This document shows, piece by piece, positions 1 to 12,255 of a stretch of DNA of 64,000 bases. Numbering within the stretch: the stretch's first letter is position 1; every line of letters starts with the position of its first letter. This stretch comes from Hirudinaria manillensis (taxonomy: Eukaryota > Annelida > Clitellata > Hirudinida > Hirudinidae). The translations under genes were made by a program, and so were the position numbers. Below the pieces are notes generated by a model, which ran no database searches, was not told the DNA's origin, and saw nothing but the letters and a program-made list of their open reading frames with translations. The stretch is from the NCBI GenBank assembly GCA_034509925.1, contig CM067532.1, positions 8,303,180 to 8,367,179 on the forward strand. Direction: 5' to 3'.

Positions 1-996
1 TGTTTTTATCATTATTAACTGCGATCGATTAACTTGTGACGTGGTGTACTTGTTTTAGAAGTTTTCGTCTGCCCTTGTAATGTGAGTTAATACGTGCTTC
101 TTGGCATACGACATGGGTGTGTTTTACTGAGTGGTGAGGAACAATTAAATAGCATTAGCGGCCAGGTCAAGTCTGTCTTGCTTCTTGACAAAATTATTGG
201 AAAAGTTGGGACTTTTATTTTCTATCTTGAGTCACTTATTGATTATTATTATTTATATTAATAAATCAATAATTATTAAGATTAGCATTTTGCTCCTGCA
301 CTCCACAGCAAAATGAATGTTGTGGCTAATGCAGTTTCTCATCCACCTCCACTGAGGTCACAGGTCAAGGGGCCAATTTGTTTTGGCCCCTTTTCTGAAC
401 TGATTTGAAGAGGTAATTTATTGCCATATTTTCTTGTGATATAGAAAATATGATATGATATGAAAGCAGTCAGGGTTCATGCCTCCTGAGGGGCAATTTG
501 AAATTCTGTACTTTTATTGGGACCAAGAGAAAAAAAATATTATATTTAAACATTTGAATTTTAAACTCCATATAACTTGACATAAAACTTTTTCCTGTAT
601 CTTGGAGATGGACTGGATCGTCCCAAACCAAAATCACAAAAAGCTAGTAATGGATTGATGATGACTGATGACTTTAAAATTACTAAATCGGATGCCCCTT
701 GGTTTTTGGAGCTCAGTGAGGTCAACACAGAAGAAAGTATGTTTTGACCGTAAAGGTAAGTTTTTAATAAAGGAATTCATTCACACGTAGACATGATGGG
801 CCTAATGGAGTGCATTTGGGAATGCAAAAGAGGCTGAGGGGTACTCCAGGATAGAATTATGGAGACTCCTTTGCCCCAAGTATTCTGGACAAATGGAGTG
901 GAACCCACTGCACCTGGTACGTCTGTTACATTTTAGGGTTGGATTAAATATCGAGGCAAGTCATTAAAGGATTATTGAACAAACTTTATTTCAAAT
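1..996. other. Downstream flank of PRDM9-like gene
   Basis: No coding sequence is supported here. The part next to 996 is probably 3' UTR of the minus-strand PRDM9-like gene: AT-rich, with possible reversed polyadenylation signals. The only structured element seen is a perfect 10-bp stem hairpin at 367-392 (reported separately). Confidence 0.5.
367..392. repeat. Perfect 10-bp stem hairpin
   Basis: AAGGGGCCAA (367-376) is followed after a six-base loop by its exact reverse complement TTGGCCCCTT (383-392). The stem is G+C-rich in an AT-rich setting, so it would fold stably in RNA or as a cruciform. It is too short for a microRNA precursor, and its role is unknown. Confidence 0.6.
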
Positions 997-3863
997 TTAT
1001 TTAAAAGATTCCATCTCAAGTCGGTGAACAACTTTGGAGCAAGGTGTTCCAGAGTTTACGTGGATTTTCACATGAGTTTCCAAGTCACTATTCTGTGCAA
1101 ATGTAGATCCACAAACATCACATCTGTATAGTTTCTCACCTGTGTGGGTCCTCATGTGTCTTTTTAAATGACCATTCCGTGCAAATGTAGATCCACAAAC
1201 ATCACATTTGTATGGTTTCTCACCCGTGTGGATCCTCATGTGGCTTTTTAAATGACCACTCTGTGCAAATGTAGATCCACAAACATCACATTTGTATGGT
1301 TTCTCACCTGTGTGGACCCTCACATGTATTTTGAAATCTCCATTCTGTGCAAATGTAGATCCACAAACATCACATTTGTATGGTTTCTCACCCGTGTGAA
1401 CCCTCATATGGCTTTTTAAATGACCATTCTGTGCAAATGTAGATCCACAAACATCACATTTGTATGGTTTCTCACCTGTGTGGACCCTCATGTGGCTTTT
1501 CAAGCCATAGTTGCACGTAAATGTAGAACCCCAAGCACCTCTCTCTTGACATTCTTCAGCCAAAAAAACTTTTTCGAAACTCTTAGCTTTTGACCAGGCT
1601 TTATTAGCATCTTCAGTGGAAGACGTGATAGCAATGATGGGTTCAGAATCAATATTTTCCACGTTTAAAGTTTGGACGTTGAGAACATGTCCAAAGGGAA
1701 AACGTTTTTCGGAGTTGTCAACTTTTGGCTTCTGAATATATGCTGCTTCTGAAACACAAATATTAATTAAAAGGTGTACTAAAATAAGCTTAAAAGTTAT
1801 GAAATGAAATTACTGAATGCCAAATAAATAAAGGAAATACGTAATTGTCAACACCCTATGACACTTAAGGAGGGCAAGAAAAAACGCAGAAAGAAGGTCG
1901 ACCCGGATGAGGCCAAAGATCCGTCTCTTAAGACTGAGGCTGCACTCTAAAGTGCTATTATTTATTGTTGAAGGAGAAATATTTCTCCCATAATAATAAT
2001 TTGTCATAATAAGAATGTATTTCTCAATAACAACAATCCATACTTTTAGTAATCTTTTGAGATTCATCACAGTCTTGATTATAATCTTTTGAATACCATA
2101 CCAGCAGCTCAGTGTCAGCAGCAATGTCCTTTATAGTTCTGTAATAAACCTTGTACCGATACTGAAAAGATTCCAAATTTTGAACTTCAGGAGAATTGGC
2201 ATGGTTGACGTATCTCATCCAATTCGATTGTTGTGGATCATCACCATCAATGTAATGGTGTAGAGAGCCATCAACAAAAATCTGTCCGCATTACAACGCA
2301 AAATAAGCCATAAAAATTACAATATTTGGCAAAAGCGAATGCTTACTTCCCAGCCCATACCAGAAATCTTGGTTATGTCATCAAATACTCTCACCCCAAC
2401 ATAAGGACCAAATATGGTGTCACTTTTTAGTTCTCTACTTGTAAAAATTCCCACAACTGCATTAGGCAAATTGGAACATTTGAGAACGAGTCCGTCCGGT
2501 ATGGTCTTTGCTGCGAACGATTGTGGAATATTCCAACTAAGTGAAACAGGACTTTCTCTGGAAGCAGATGAACATGAATCATTTTGGTAATCATTGTCTC
2601 TAGGTACTCTGAGGTCTTGTGCACTTGGAAGTAACTTATCCTCAGTTAGTGAATCGCTATCTGATGAACGAAGCAAAGAGTGAGGGATTTTAATGGCATA
2701 GTTGAACAATTTTCATACTTTGAAACACTAAATGATTTTAAAACAAACAGTTAAAATGCTAGTGATGCTAAACTAAATGCTATAATTTTTAATATTTCAA
2801 CTTATGTATGAATGGGTTATTTATTAACAGTATCATTGAAACAACAAACATTCTATAACATATAATTGACAACGATTTCACAAAGTTTCACCAGATTCAT
2901 CAGATTCCACTTCACAATAATCTTTTTTGGCCACCATTCTAAATGCATATCTTCGTTCATTGCACTTTTTGTCCTTCTGCAGAGAAAGGTTATCTATAGC
3001 TTTTTCCAGCAATTCAAGACCTTTAATAAAACATGATATATATCAGAATCCAGGTACTGTAAAATTTATTTCAGATGCAAATAGAAATTTCATTGTGACT
3101 AGTTTCTTCACTAACTATTTGGGAAAAACAGTTGCAATTCATTTGCTCCCAATTTATGGTTTTTAAACAGTTCCAGTGCCTTCTTTCTCATTTTGTAATC
3201 TTCTTCCATTGCTTTAAATGCAACTGGTGCTATATTGCATAAATTGTCCCATATTTGCTTGATAAAATCCTTGTTTTTGCAAAGTGGCAAATCTAAATTT
3301 CCCCCGATAAAGTTATCCTAGGAACATTAGTAAAGCAGTTTATATTGCAATTAGCATCAACATAATGCCATGCAAAAGCGAAACGAAATATGTAATGTTT
3401 ACTCCAGCAGGTCTTGCTTTAGTGTAATATGACAATGGTATATCCGTACATAACAGCATCTTTTTCGCTTCTTCTGTTAATTGAGTTGAATCATTCTGAC
3501 CAGTTTTTTGAACAGCTAGTAAAGTCACAAAAGGACATTACTTAAACTTTAATTTCGACATGGAATTCGATAACAAAAAAAATTAACCTTCCTTTTCATG
3601 TAGAGTTATTTTCATAAACTCCGGTAAATCGCACGGCAAATCTAAAAAATCGTAAATATTTTGAATATCAATGACCAGGTTTTATTTTAGCTGAACATCC
3701 TACTTAGCGATTGGCATACGAAGTAGTTCTTCATTTTGTTAAACTTAATCACTTTTTCAAAAATCGGCATTTCGTTCAACTGGTCTTGAGTGAAATATCT
3801 ACTCAGATCGCAACAAGACATGCCCGAACTAAACAAATCGGACTCATCGGACACATCGGCCAT
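997..3863 (-). CDS. PRDM9: PRDM9/Meisetz-like histone methyltransferase with zinc-finger array
   Basis: Eight exons: complement(join(997..1748, 2044..2281, 2347..2660, 2892..3020, 3116..3317, 3403..3515, 3588..3641, 3704..3863)), 653 residues, all phases consistent. Residues about 18-65 resemble the KRAB-like box of PRDM9 (YFTQDQLNEM, then FEKV, KNYF and PEFM). Residues about 198-219 align without gaps with SSXRD (RRYAFR...Y.EV). Residues about 255-395 form a PR/SET domain: FGPYVG, NWMRYVNHA, YYRT and ELLVWY are present, so the tyrosines equivalent to human Y276, Y341 and Y357 are kept. Residues about 455-620 hold one degenerate and five intact C2H2 fingers with TGEKPYKC linkers. Family members trimethylate H3K4 and direct meiotic recombination; that role is inferred here. 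The zinc knuckle after SSXRD and the lone finger before the array in human PRDM9 were not found. The donor at 3116 is the weakest junction. The ATG at 3863 is the first Met of the open frame. Confidence 0.85.
1060..1550 (-). repeat. 84-bp tandem zinc-finger repeat array
   Basis: Within the last PRDM9-like exon, near-identical 84-bp units each encode one 28-residue C2H2 finger. The same backbone word recurs at about 1095, 1179, 1263, 1347 and 1431. Differences between units cluster at helix positions -1, 2, 3 and 6. The N-terminal unit lacks both cysteines (R and W instead), so it should not bind zinc. Confidence 0.9.
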
Positions 3864-6265
3864 ATCGCAGCAGGAAAGCAAATTAACGCGCCTTATCAAT
3901 GCATCGTCTGCCTTAGACTGGTAAAAGTTCCAATTTATGAGAGTTTAAATTATATAATAATTTTTAAAAAAATTAAATAACTAAGTTGTATTAATAAAAA
4001 GCAATTAAAAATCCTCTCAAATCTTCTTAACCAGACGATGAGAAGTTAAATATACTATACTTACGTTGATTTTTAAAGTAAAAAATTAAAATCGTTTGTG
4101 CATATTTTCTGGTTAAATATAGAAAATGTTTAATTGCCATAAAATATCATCAGAAAGTTGGAAAAGCCAAGAACTCCTTTGCTGAGAGATTATTTGATTT
4201 CAATGCTTTCAACAAAAACCACGAAAATTGTGAAACGCTCGCAAATCGATGATTCTTTCAAAATATAGAGGGGAGAGTGGGAATTTAATAGTTGGTTGCA
4301 TAAAAGAAAACCGAGGACGATTCAATGGACGGTGAAAAGCGTCAGTTACTTTTCAAATAATAAAAGGTTCATTTTCAAAAGGAAAATCAAATCAGTTTCT
4401 TCTCGTTCTCGAGGAATTTCCCAGATTTGTGTCTTGAAACAAGGAAGAGAAACACCGCATAGTGATTTAAGAATAACATCATCAAAATCATTTGCAAAAA
4501 ATCTAATCATTTAATGAAAATCAAACACTGTCATTGAATGTTAGGTTATGTAGTTGTGCTACCGAGAAAACATCATTTTATTTAATAAACGAAGGATCTC
4601 CTTCAGACGACAAAAAGTAACCATATTATATAAGTTACACTTTTGAATTACATTTGAACTTTAAGTAGGAAAAGCATCCGCAAAGACATCGTTTGTCATA
4701 TCTGACATTTTTTTGTTCACTACTGCTATTCTAACATTGGACTAATGACTAATCAGCCTCATTCATTCAAATTCTCACCCTTTTTATCAAATATATTTTC
4801 ATTTTGTTACCTCATTCGATTCTATAGACATTATTTCCTTAAGCAATATCTGATGAGGACAATAAGCCAGAATATTTCCCTTTAATTATACCTATAGTTT
4901 TTGATCTGAGTGAACTTTTAGTTCACCAAAGCATCAGCGACGTAATTACTGCACTAACTTTCAGAACGCCCATGGAGGGATCCGAAATGAGTCGGACAAA
5001 TCAATTAAGCATTATGTTATATTGAATATTATGTTGGTGCAAAATTCAAGAAGATATTATACATATTTAACAATCTGAATAAAATGAGCATTACTTATTC
5101 AGTGAAATTCAAATGTGCTTAATATATGATTTAATATCAATTAAATTATTTCCCGTAAGTTTGAAACAATTGTAAATATAGATAAATTTAAAGGAATTTG
5201 AACGGATAAATAAAAACAGAATGATTTTCATGAAATTATTATCCTGTCATTTGGTGATCATGGTACATATTTCGAATCATATCTTTCTTCCATATTTGTA
5301 ATTGACTATTTTACTCGGCCATTGAGTAAATATAAGATTTATCCAGTTGATAGTTTTACAATAAGCTTGTAGATATTTTGCGCACAAATCGTTCTTTTAA
5401 TTAAATATTTTCTACTTATTAATTAACAATATTTCTCGATAAAAAGTTTTTTGGATAATCATAAGTGAAATAATGCGAGGGGAGTTACAACATTTCGTCG
5501 ATATCGTACGCATTGTCTGGGCTTTGATATAGAATGATTTCTCTATACAACACGATTTTGATTAAGGGCTTGGCCGGCAATTTAAATACTGCTTAAAATA
5601 GACGGCTTGAAAATAGCACCGAATGTCCCAGATTATTTTTAGCAAGGAGGATGCTTGCTAAACTTTTCCGGTTCAAAGTGTCAGAAGCGTAAATGAAAGT
5701 CTTTACTAGGAATCGTGGATCGTCTAAAGAATTTACTAACACTCTGATTAACATGTTTGTGGAAGAAACCAAAATGGCTGTTGTATTAAAAGAGCCAGTG
5801 ATGTTTGAAGGCCGATAAGATAATAATTGGTCTTGGTTTTATAAACATCACATAAAAACATTTTTCTGGCTGTCACTCGGTCATTACTTCTTCAAATCAC
5901 TCAAGAAACTATGAATGGCAATAACGGCAACTAGAGTAACAATAACAACAATAACAGTAGCTCCAATCGTTTCAGAAGGTTACCATAAAAAGCTCTTCTT
6001 CGGATTGCTGGCAACGACTTATTTGGGTTTTAAAATGAAAGTTAAATCGAATTGATTGAAAGTCATTCTTATTTAAGATAATTTTCAGTCGGATATCAAA
6101 TAAGGGTGCATTTTAATCTAGCTGTAACTGTAATTATAAGCCGAGGAGAGAGAAATCCTTATAAGGCCCAAATTACGTCCAAACCAAGGCAAAACTATCA
6201 TAAACTTTCTCGAGGGACTCATTTCGTCTAATTGTTCGTCAAACTCCGAAGAGATTTTAAGGAAA
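3864..6265. other. Intergenic, no gene seen
   Basis: A 2.4-kb AT-rich stretch between the divergently transcribed PRDM9-like and ETS genes. It should hold both promoters. Open frames here are short, lack similarity to anything recognised and lack splice context. No repeat array or RNA gene was recognised. Confidence 0.6.
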
Positions 6266-9200
6266 ATGTTGGCCAACAATTTCAAGTTCGCAACTGAATA
6301 CGACTCTCCCGACAGTGATACTTCTTCGATAGTAAACTACGAACCCTCATTCGTCCACACACACCCGTGCGGCTACCATTTTTATCCCTACGACGACTCA
6401 GGTGCGTTCATGGAAAGGCACCTGTTCTATCAGGAACACCAGGATCGTGGTACCTACGCTATGCGTAATCTCCACGACAGCGGTATTTTCCCCGATCCTT
6501 ACACGTTGACTTTGGAAGACAGAGACTTTCTGAGTGATGATCCTGCGTGCTTCAAACCGATCAACCATTTCGTCCAAAGTATTCCACAAATAAACGAAGG
6601 CTTTCTAAGTGAGTTTTCAATTTATTTATTTTTTTTAGTTAATGGAATTAGAAACTGAATTATCAAATTTTGAAAATTCTATGTGATTTAGACTAATTGC
6701 ATGTAATGTAAAAGAAAAACCTCAAAAATCGATGGTAACCAATTCGTGGTATTTTAAATGCAAAAGAAAAGTATTACATAAGGAATTCTTTCGTCACAAA
6801 ATTTCGACTTAAAACAAAATAGTGGTTATAATTTGGAAAAACTCAAAAAAATCTGATTAGTGGTGGTATGTTGGAAGAGTATCGGAGAAGTGACTGGCTA
6901 AAGCCAACTCACCGGTGAAAATCTTTGATTCCTAAATGATAGTCCAGTCCTTAATCTAATACTGTCAAAACCGTATTCTAAACTTCTCTAATTTCGTCCT
7001 ACCCCTGCCTTAAGTCGTAAGTCTAAAAATCCAGAGAAAACTAATATAACTCGTATATTTTAATTTCTATTAATTTTCTAGGTTTATGATTATTTAACAC
7101 AGAAGCAGACGGTTTCGATCTGAAGTCTTGGAGATCGACGCATCCAGAAAGTTGGAACTCCGACGACGTCTTAAATTTCATTTATTCCTTGGCTTTTGAG
7201 AGCCGTCTGCCATTGGAAGAGATAAAGGGGGAAGCTTTCCAGAACCTCAGTGGTTCCCAATTGTCCAAGATGTCCGTCTATGACTTCGTTCAAAAAGACC
7301 AGAAATATGGAGGATTTTACTACGAAGCTTTTCATAAACTCCTAAAAGAAGGTAAATCGTGTTCTCTAGAAAGCATTTACAGATGATTTGTTTTTATTAA
7401 ACCGGAGAAGTTAGGAAATTATGAAGAGTTTATAATTGATTGAATTTAAAACGAGAAACTTTAATGCCATTGCAGGAACTTCTGTAAATTACTCGTATGG
7501 CGATTACCACCCAAGAGACTACCCCATTACGGTTCCGACAGTTGTGGCAAACATCGTTGGAGAAGATGGTTCGAATCGATTGTTTATTTGTTTGTATTTT
7601 TTCATTTTTTTTTACTTCCTCAAACTCGAGTGACCTAAAATTTAGGCATTTTGTAAAGAATGGAGAAGCTGTGAATACAATTAATGGGAATTCGAATATA
7701 AATAGACCATTTGCAAACGCGCTGAGTAACGTACATTGTAAGCGTACAATGTATTCAGTAAGCGTTCAGAAAGTTACTCGAAATAGTAACGAGCTGATAA
7801 CACGAAGTTGGAAGGGATGTGTTAGATGACCTTCGACTTAGCTCAAGAGATTAATCTTTTTATTTCTAGATTTCAATTTCCACGACAATTCCAATCAAAA
7901 TGAAAACGGACAGACGACGAACAACTTTCCAGGTTAAAATTTTGAATTACTTTCCGTCGACCAATCACCTTTCATATCGTCAAATATCAAAGGGGAATCC
8001 CGGACATAAGAAAGTTCTTATTTAAGCCCCACTCAAGCAGGCAATGAATTTAACTGAGAAATTTTAAATGATCGCTTTCGTAGGCTTTCAATGGGCTTTC
8101 ACAGACTGCAGCGCTTTCGATTATTTGCTTTTGAAGCGTCACTTTTTTTTTCCGCCAACTATTTGTCATCCATCTATAGCAAATAAACAAATAAACGAAT
8201 AAACAAATAAATAAATAAATGATAATCTGCCTTTTCAGACAACCCGAATTTATCTCCCGCTCAATCTGTTCCGAAGTATGTATCGTGTGGTATTGATTTC
8301 TGATCTTTCATGTTTAACAATCCAACTTTTGAGAACCTAGGATTTGCATAAGATTCAACCACGTAAATAAACCACCGTCCAACTGAATACTTAGCTTGGC
8401 TTAGCAAATGTAAACCACAAGGGAAGCAACGAGATCTAAAATCCCCTATCAAAGAAGAACGATTAAGCTATTTACAAGCAATTATAACCTTAAAGGATCG
8501 ATCCGATTTGTGCACAAATAAAAGCAAATTTAAATATTATTTTTTATAATTACTAATAATTGCAGCTGTTATGTTTAATGAGAAAATTAAACCTGCAGTG
8601 GTTTTTGGTTATTTCGAAGATTTAAAAAAAATTAGTTTAAATTAATTTATAATTCAGGGACCGTCTTATTTCGCGGTCGGTCAAGCGAGGAAGGCCTCCG
8701 AAGAGCCACTTTTCCATAGCGGATGTGGAACAAGCACCTTGCAAAAAGGCTCACGATTGTAAGCCGCCTACTATTTAATCAATCAATGATAATCAATCAG
8801 CTGTAATCAATCATCCAGTCAATCAATCAACAGATTGGCATCTCGAAACCTTCTTACTTTTCGATAGTGAAACGAATCTTATTTTATAGGAAGTAATGTC
8901 CTATAATGTCTGACGAGATTGAAGTTATTGTCTGAGTAATGTAGCACAAACACAGTTGACTTCAAAATCCGAGCAATTGATCGGTGCTCGATCCTTGCTT
9001 CTGAAAAGCAATATTTGTTTGAGCAACGGCCTTGGAACAGCTAAGCAAACATAATGCTGATTTGATCTGACCTTAGAAATTTGATTATTTAGCTTATTTT
9101 AAAACTAAGCTTGTGAACGAGTCCATTTTAAAGGTCGCTGAAATGTATATAATAAAACAGGAAATGCTTTTCATATTATTGTCGTATCTACCTGAAAGAT

Positions 9201-10456
9201 TTCCTTGAAGTTTGCTTAGTCATGAATCTCCATTTTTATTAATATTATTATTATTATGTTCCTTTGTATGCTGCGCGACACATTCTTGTGACGTCGTCAT
9301 CGAATGTTTTCGTACCGACATTGTTACAACATTAGAGAGAGAGAGGTAGAGAGCACCGTCACTATCACCGGTGATGGATCTTCATTTCTGCTAGAATCGA
9401 TCGATTGTCACCGATTACGATGATTTTCTCAGCAACAAAAGCCAAACATCTGTGGGAGTTTATCTGCCATCTTCTGAAGAACAGCAAAGGCATGGGAAAG
9501 GATAAGATCATACAGTGGGAGAACAAAGAACTGGGAGTGTTCAGGATAGTCAACTCGAAAGAAGTTGCCTTTCTCTGGGGTCAGCACAAGTCGAGCAACA
9601 AGATGACCTTTGAAAAGCTGAGTAGAGCCCTCAGGTTAAGCAACATTTTTCGACGCTTGTAATGCTTTTAATGTACAACGTAATTGACATTTTATATACT
9701 TAGACCGCTGATCTTTAACGTGACATTTTCATAGCGTGTAACAATCAAAATGTAAGAAATGTATTTCGATGACTTTGTGGTACTCTTTGCGACGATTGTA
9801 ATAGTTTCCTGTTTGTAATGCTAAGTCGATGCCAAGCAGCCTCTGTTGCCTTGGTAACGGCATGTATTTCAATGTTTGCCATATCGGTTACTGGTTAAAA
9901 AGAAAAGCATTATGGCCGCAAAGCACTGAACTCCTACCTGCCTGCTTTCACTCTTCTGTAAAAACAAATTTAAATGAATTAAAAGACATAAACATGTCAG
10001 CAATTATTACTTTTTTTTCGACTTAACGATTATAAAGTAACAAACAACAATGAATGACAGTAACGTTCCGATGGCGAGATAATGTTATCTGCAATAAATG
10101 TCTGCTTGTAAACAGAGGCATAGTGGCATGTTGTGTTTCTGAAACGTGTTGATGTGTCAAAAGATTTGTTACGTAATCCGTACGAGTGCCGTATGCTTTC
10201 AGATGAATTAAAATGTGTTTAAATGATTTTAACAAATTGGTATTAATCAAATTAGTATTAATTTTACAATTATTTTTATTCGCCGTTGAATTTCGAGCGA
10301 ATTCACTAGAAAAAATGAAAATGTTTTTTTCCATTCGACAGATGGTGCAAGACTTCTGGATCAATGGCAGACCTTCCAGGCGATGGAAAATACCCGAAAA
10401 GGTTGTGTTTCAGATTTGGACCGAGGGCTGTGAATTGGAAGACTTTGGCTTTTTGA
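6266..10456 (+). CDS. ESE/ELF3-type ETS transcription factor (PNT, AT-hook, ETS)
   Basis: Eight exons: join(6266..6608, 7103..7351, 7476..7568, 7870..7932, 8239..8275, 8658..8758, 9433..9634, 10342..10456), 400 residues. Exon 2 encodes a Pointed (PNT/SAM) domain (SWNSDDVLNFIYSLAF ... LSGSQLSKMSVYDF). Exon 6 carries an AT-hook, KRGRPPK. Exon 7 carries the first part of the ETS domain (KHLWEFI, FLWGQHK, KLSRALR with both recognition-helix arginines). PNT plus AT-hook plus ETS is the ELF3/ESE-1 combination of epithelial transcription factors. The last exon joins in phase and ends RLCFRFG, matching the RLVYKFG end of ETS domains, but the usual YYYK segment before it is replaced by WCKTSGSMADLPGDG, about five residues longer. 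Whether this protein still binds GGAA sites normally is open. Confidence 0.88.
9845..9858 (+). promoter_or_regulatory. X-box-like (RFX) motif in ETS intron
   Basis: GTTGCCTTGGTAAC fits the RFX X-box consensus GTNRCC(0-3 bases)RGYAAC without a mismatch. It lies in the last intron of the ETS gene. A single motif may be chance; function is not shown. Confidence 0.3.
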
Positions 10457-12255
10457 AGCGTTTCACAAAAGGATTGTTGTTGTTGTTGCTGTTGATGGTG
10501 ATGTTGTTTGTTAATTTAATTAATTTATTTTACGTAATAACAAAAAAAAAGGCCAGAAATCAACTTTGTGCGTGTGGCTTAAAAAATTAAACGGAACCAC
10601 AACTTTTTTTAAACCTTCAATTAACGAATAAAGTACAAAAAAGTTAATTAATTAATTTCACGAAATGAGGTTAATTTTTCAAAAAAAAAGGCGTTTAATT
10701 TTTTGTTTTATGTCTGGTTCTATTAAACCGCAAAAAAAAACAAATTTGTTTGCAAATGGAAATGCCTGGAAATGTCTGGAAATGCCTCTTGTAATGCGAC
10801 ATGCTCAAAGACAAAAGAATTGTAACAAAGCCTTAAAAAAACAACTTATTTCTCTAACTAGCAGACAACGACAGAATGTTTTTGAAAGTATTCCAGTTCG
10901 TTGATAGATAGATAAATAAATAAATAAAAATTGCAATTTATTTTTAGAATTCTTTCACTGCAGACGTGAACCTGAATAAATTGTTCGGCCATCAACTCCT
11001 CTCACTTCAGTCACTTCTCAAAGCATTCAATTTCAATTCATTTCTCAAACACACGCTGCGTCTTCGTTGAGAACACGTTTTACGAACTCAACAAACGACT
11101 TCCTAGAAACAAGGCACATAGGAGCTCGTAAGACATGAAACTACAAATTAATTAATTGATTTATTCATGAATTTCAATAAATTATTATCAATTAATTAAT
11201 TACTTAATCAATTGAGGATCCACTAAATGATTATCAAAGAGATGACAACATCACAACAACAGCTTCTGCAATTATTTGAATGTATAAACTTTCTCCCTTC
11301 AAGTTCCCTATGAAACCCATCTGCGGCCTTTCAAAGATCTTCTTGTTTTGAATACTAATTGGCAATTATAGTCCATAATAATAATAATAACAATAATAGC
11401 TTTAAAATATTAAATTTAGCATTGATTATAAAAATAAAAATAATAATAATAATTTCCGAAACGAACGATATTGATTAAAAACATGCTTATTACCTCTGGG
11501 TAGGATGTGATTATGAATTACAAATTTCTTAAAAAAAAAAATATACCCTCTCCATGATCGATTTTCTCCAACCGTGGAATAACAAATTGATTGAACTTTG
11601 AACTAGAAATCCTGTACGGGACATAAGACCTCCGCTTACTGTTAGGGTCCAATTAGGAAGCATGTAATCATTCTAATTAGTCAGGTGCCAAAACATCCTT
11701 AAGGGCACTGTTACGTTGCGTCATCGAATCCCGCGGGCATCCTTCGTCCGTCCCGACGGGGTACGAGGTATATAAGATGTCTTTTGGTGCCCACGAAGTC
11801 TGTATAATCTGCTCCGTGCTCATGCATTGTGGAACGCTCTTCTTAAATAAGGTGAGAGCGTCTTGCTTGAACTGTCGGCAATTTGTTAGGATCGAGCGTT
11901 GAGGCAAGTCGGAACAAGTTGGTTCAAGGAGTTTGTGTGATTTTAGAGATAGCATTATCTATTTATTCGTCTAATCTTTTGTCGAACGAAGATTTCAACT
12001 TTCTTTGGGAGTTAAATTCGCCTTAATTTGTGTGACTGTTTGTCAAATATTGGTCTGTCTTTCGAGATTTTAATTATATTCGAACATTAGCGATTAATGT
12101 CGTGTATATTTTTATTTTCACCATCCTATTCTCGAGGATAATGTTATTTACAATTTAGTAATTCTATTTATAAATGTTTTATTTGTTTTGCTTTTCGTTT
12201 AATTTTAAAACAACTTTGTCACCAGGAAAACTAAAAGAAAGACAAAAAGTCAGGA
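10457..12255. other. Intergenic between ETS factor and SFRP genes
   Basis: AT-rich spacer. Short open frames at 10665-10904 (+) and 11677-11955 (-) have no recognisable domain. The stretch from about 11640 onward is less AT-rich, contains a TATA-like element and probably holds the SFRP promoter and 5' UTR. Confidence 0.55.
11769..11776 (+). promoter_or_regulatory. TATA-like element upstream of SFRP
   Basis: TATATAAG at this site lies about 490 bp before the SFRP start codon in a locally G+C-richer block. It would place transcription start near 11800. This is a motif match only. Confidence 0.35.

Noticed and set aside
10213-10590. Frame through the ETS last exon read as a separate protein
   Set aside because: The splice phase from the preceding ETS exon selects another frame, which ends RLCFRFG as ETS domains do.
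11677-11955. 92-codon minus-strand frame upstream of SFRP
   Set aside because: No domain is visible; it lies where the SFRP promoter and 5' UTR are expected, and the opposite strand has a TATA-like element.
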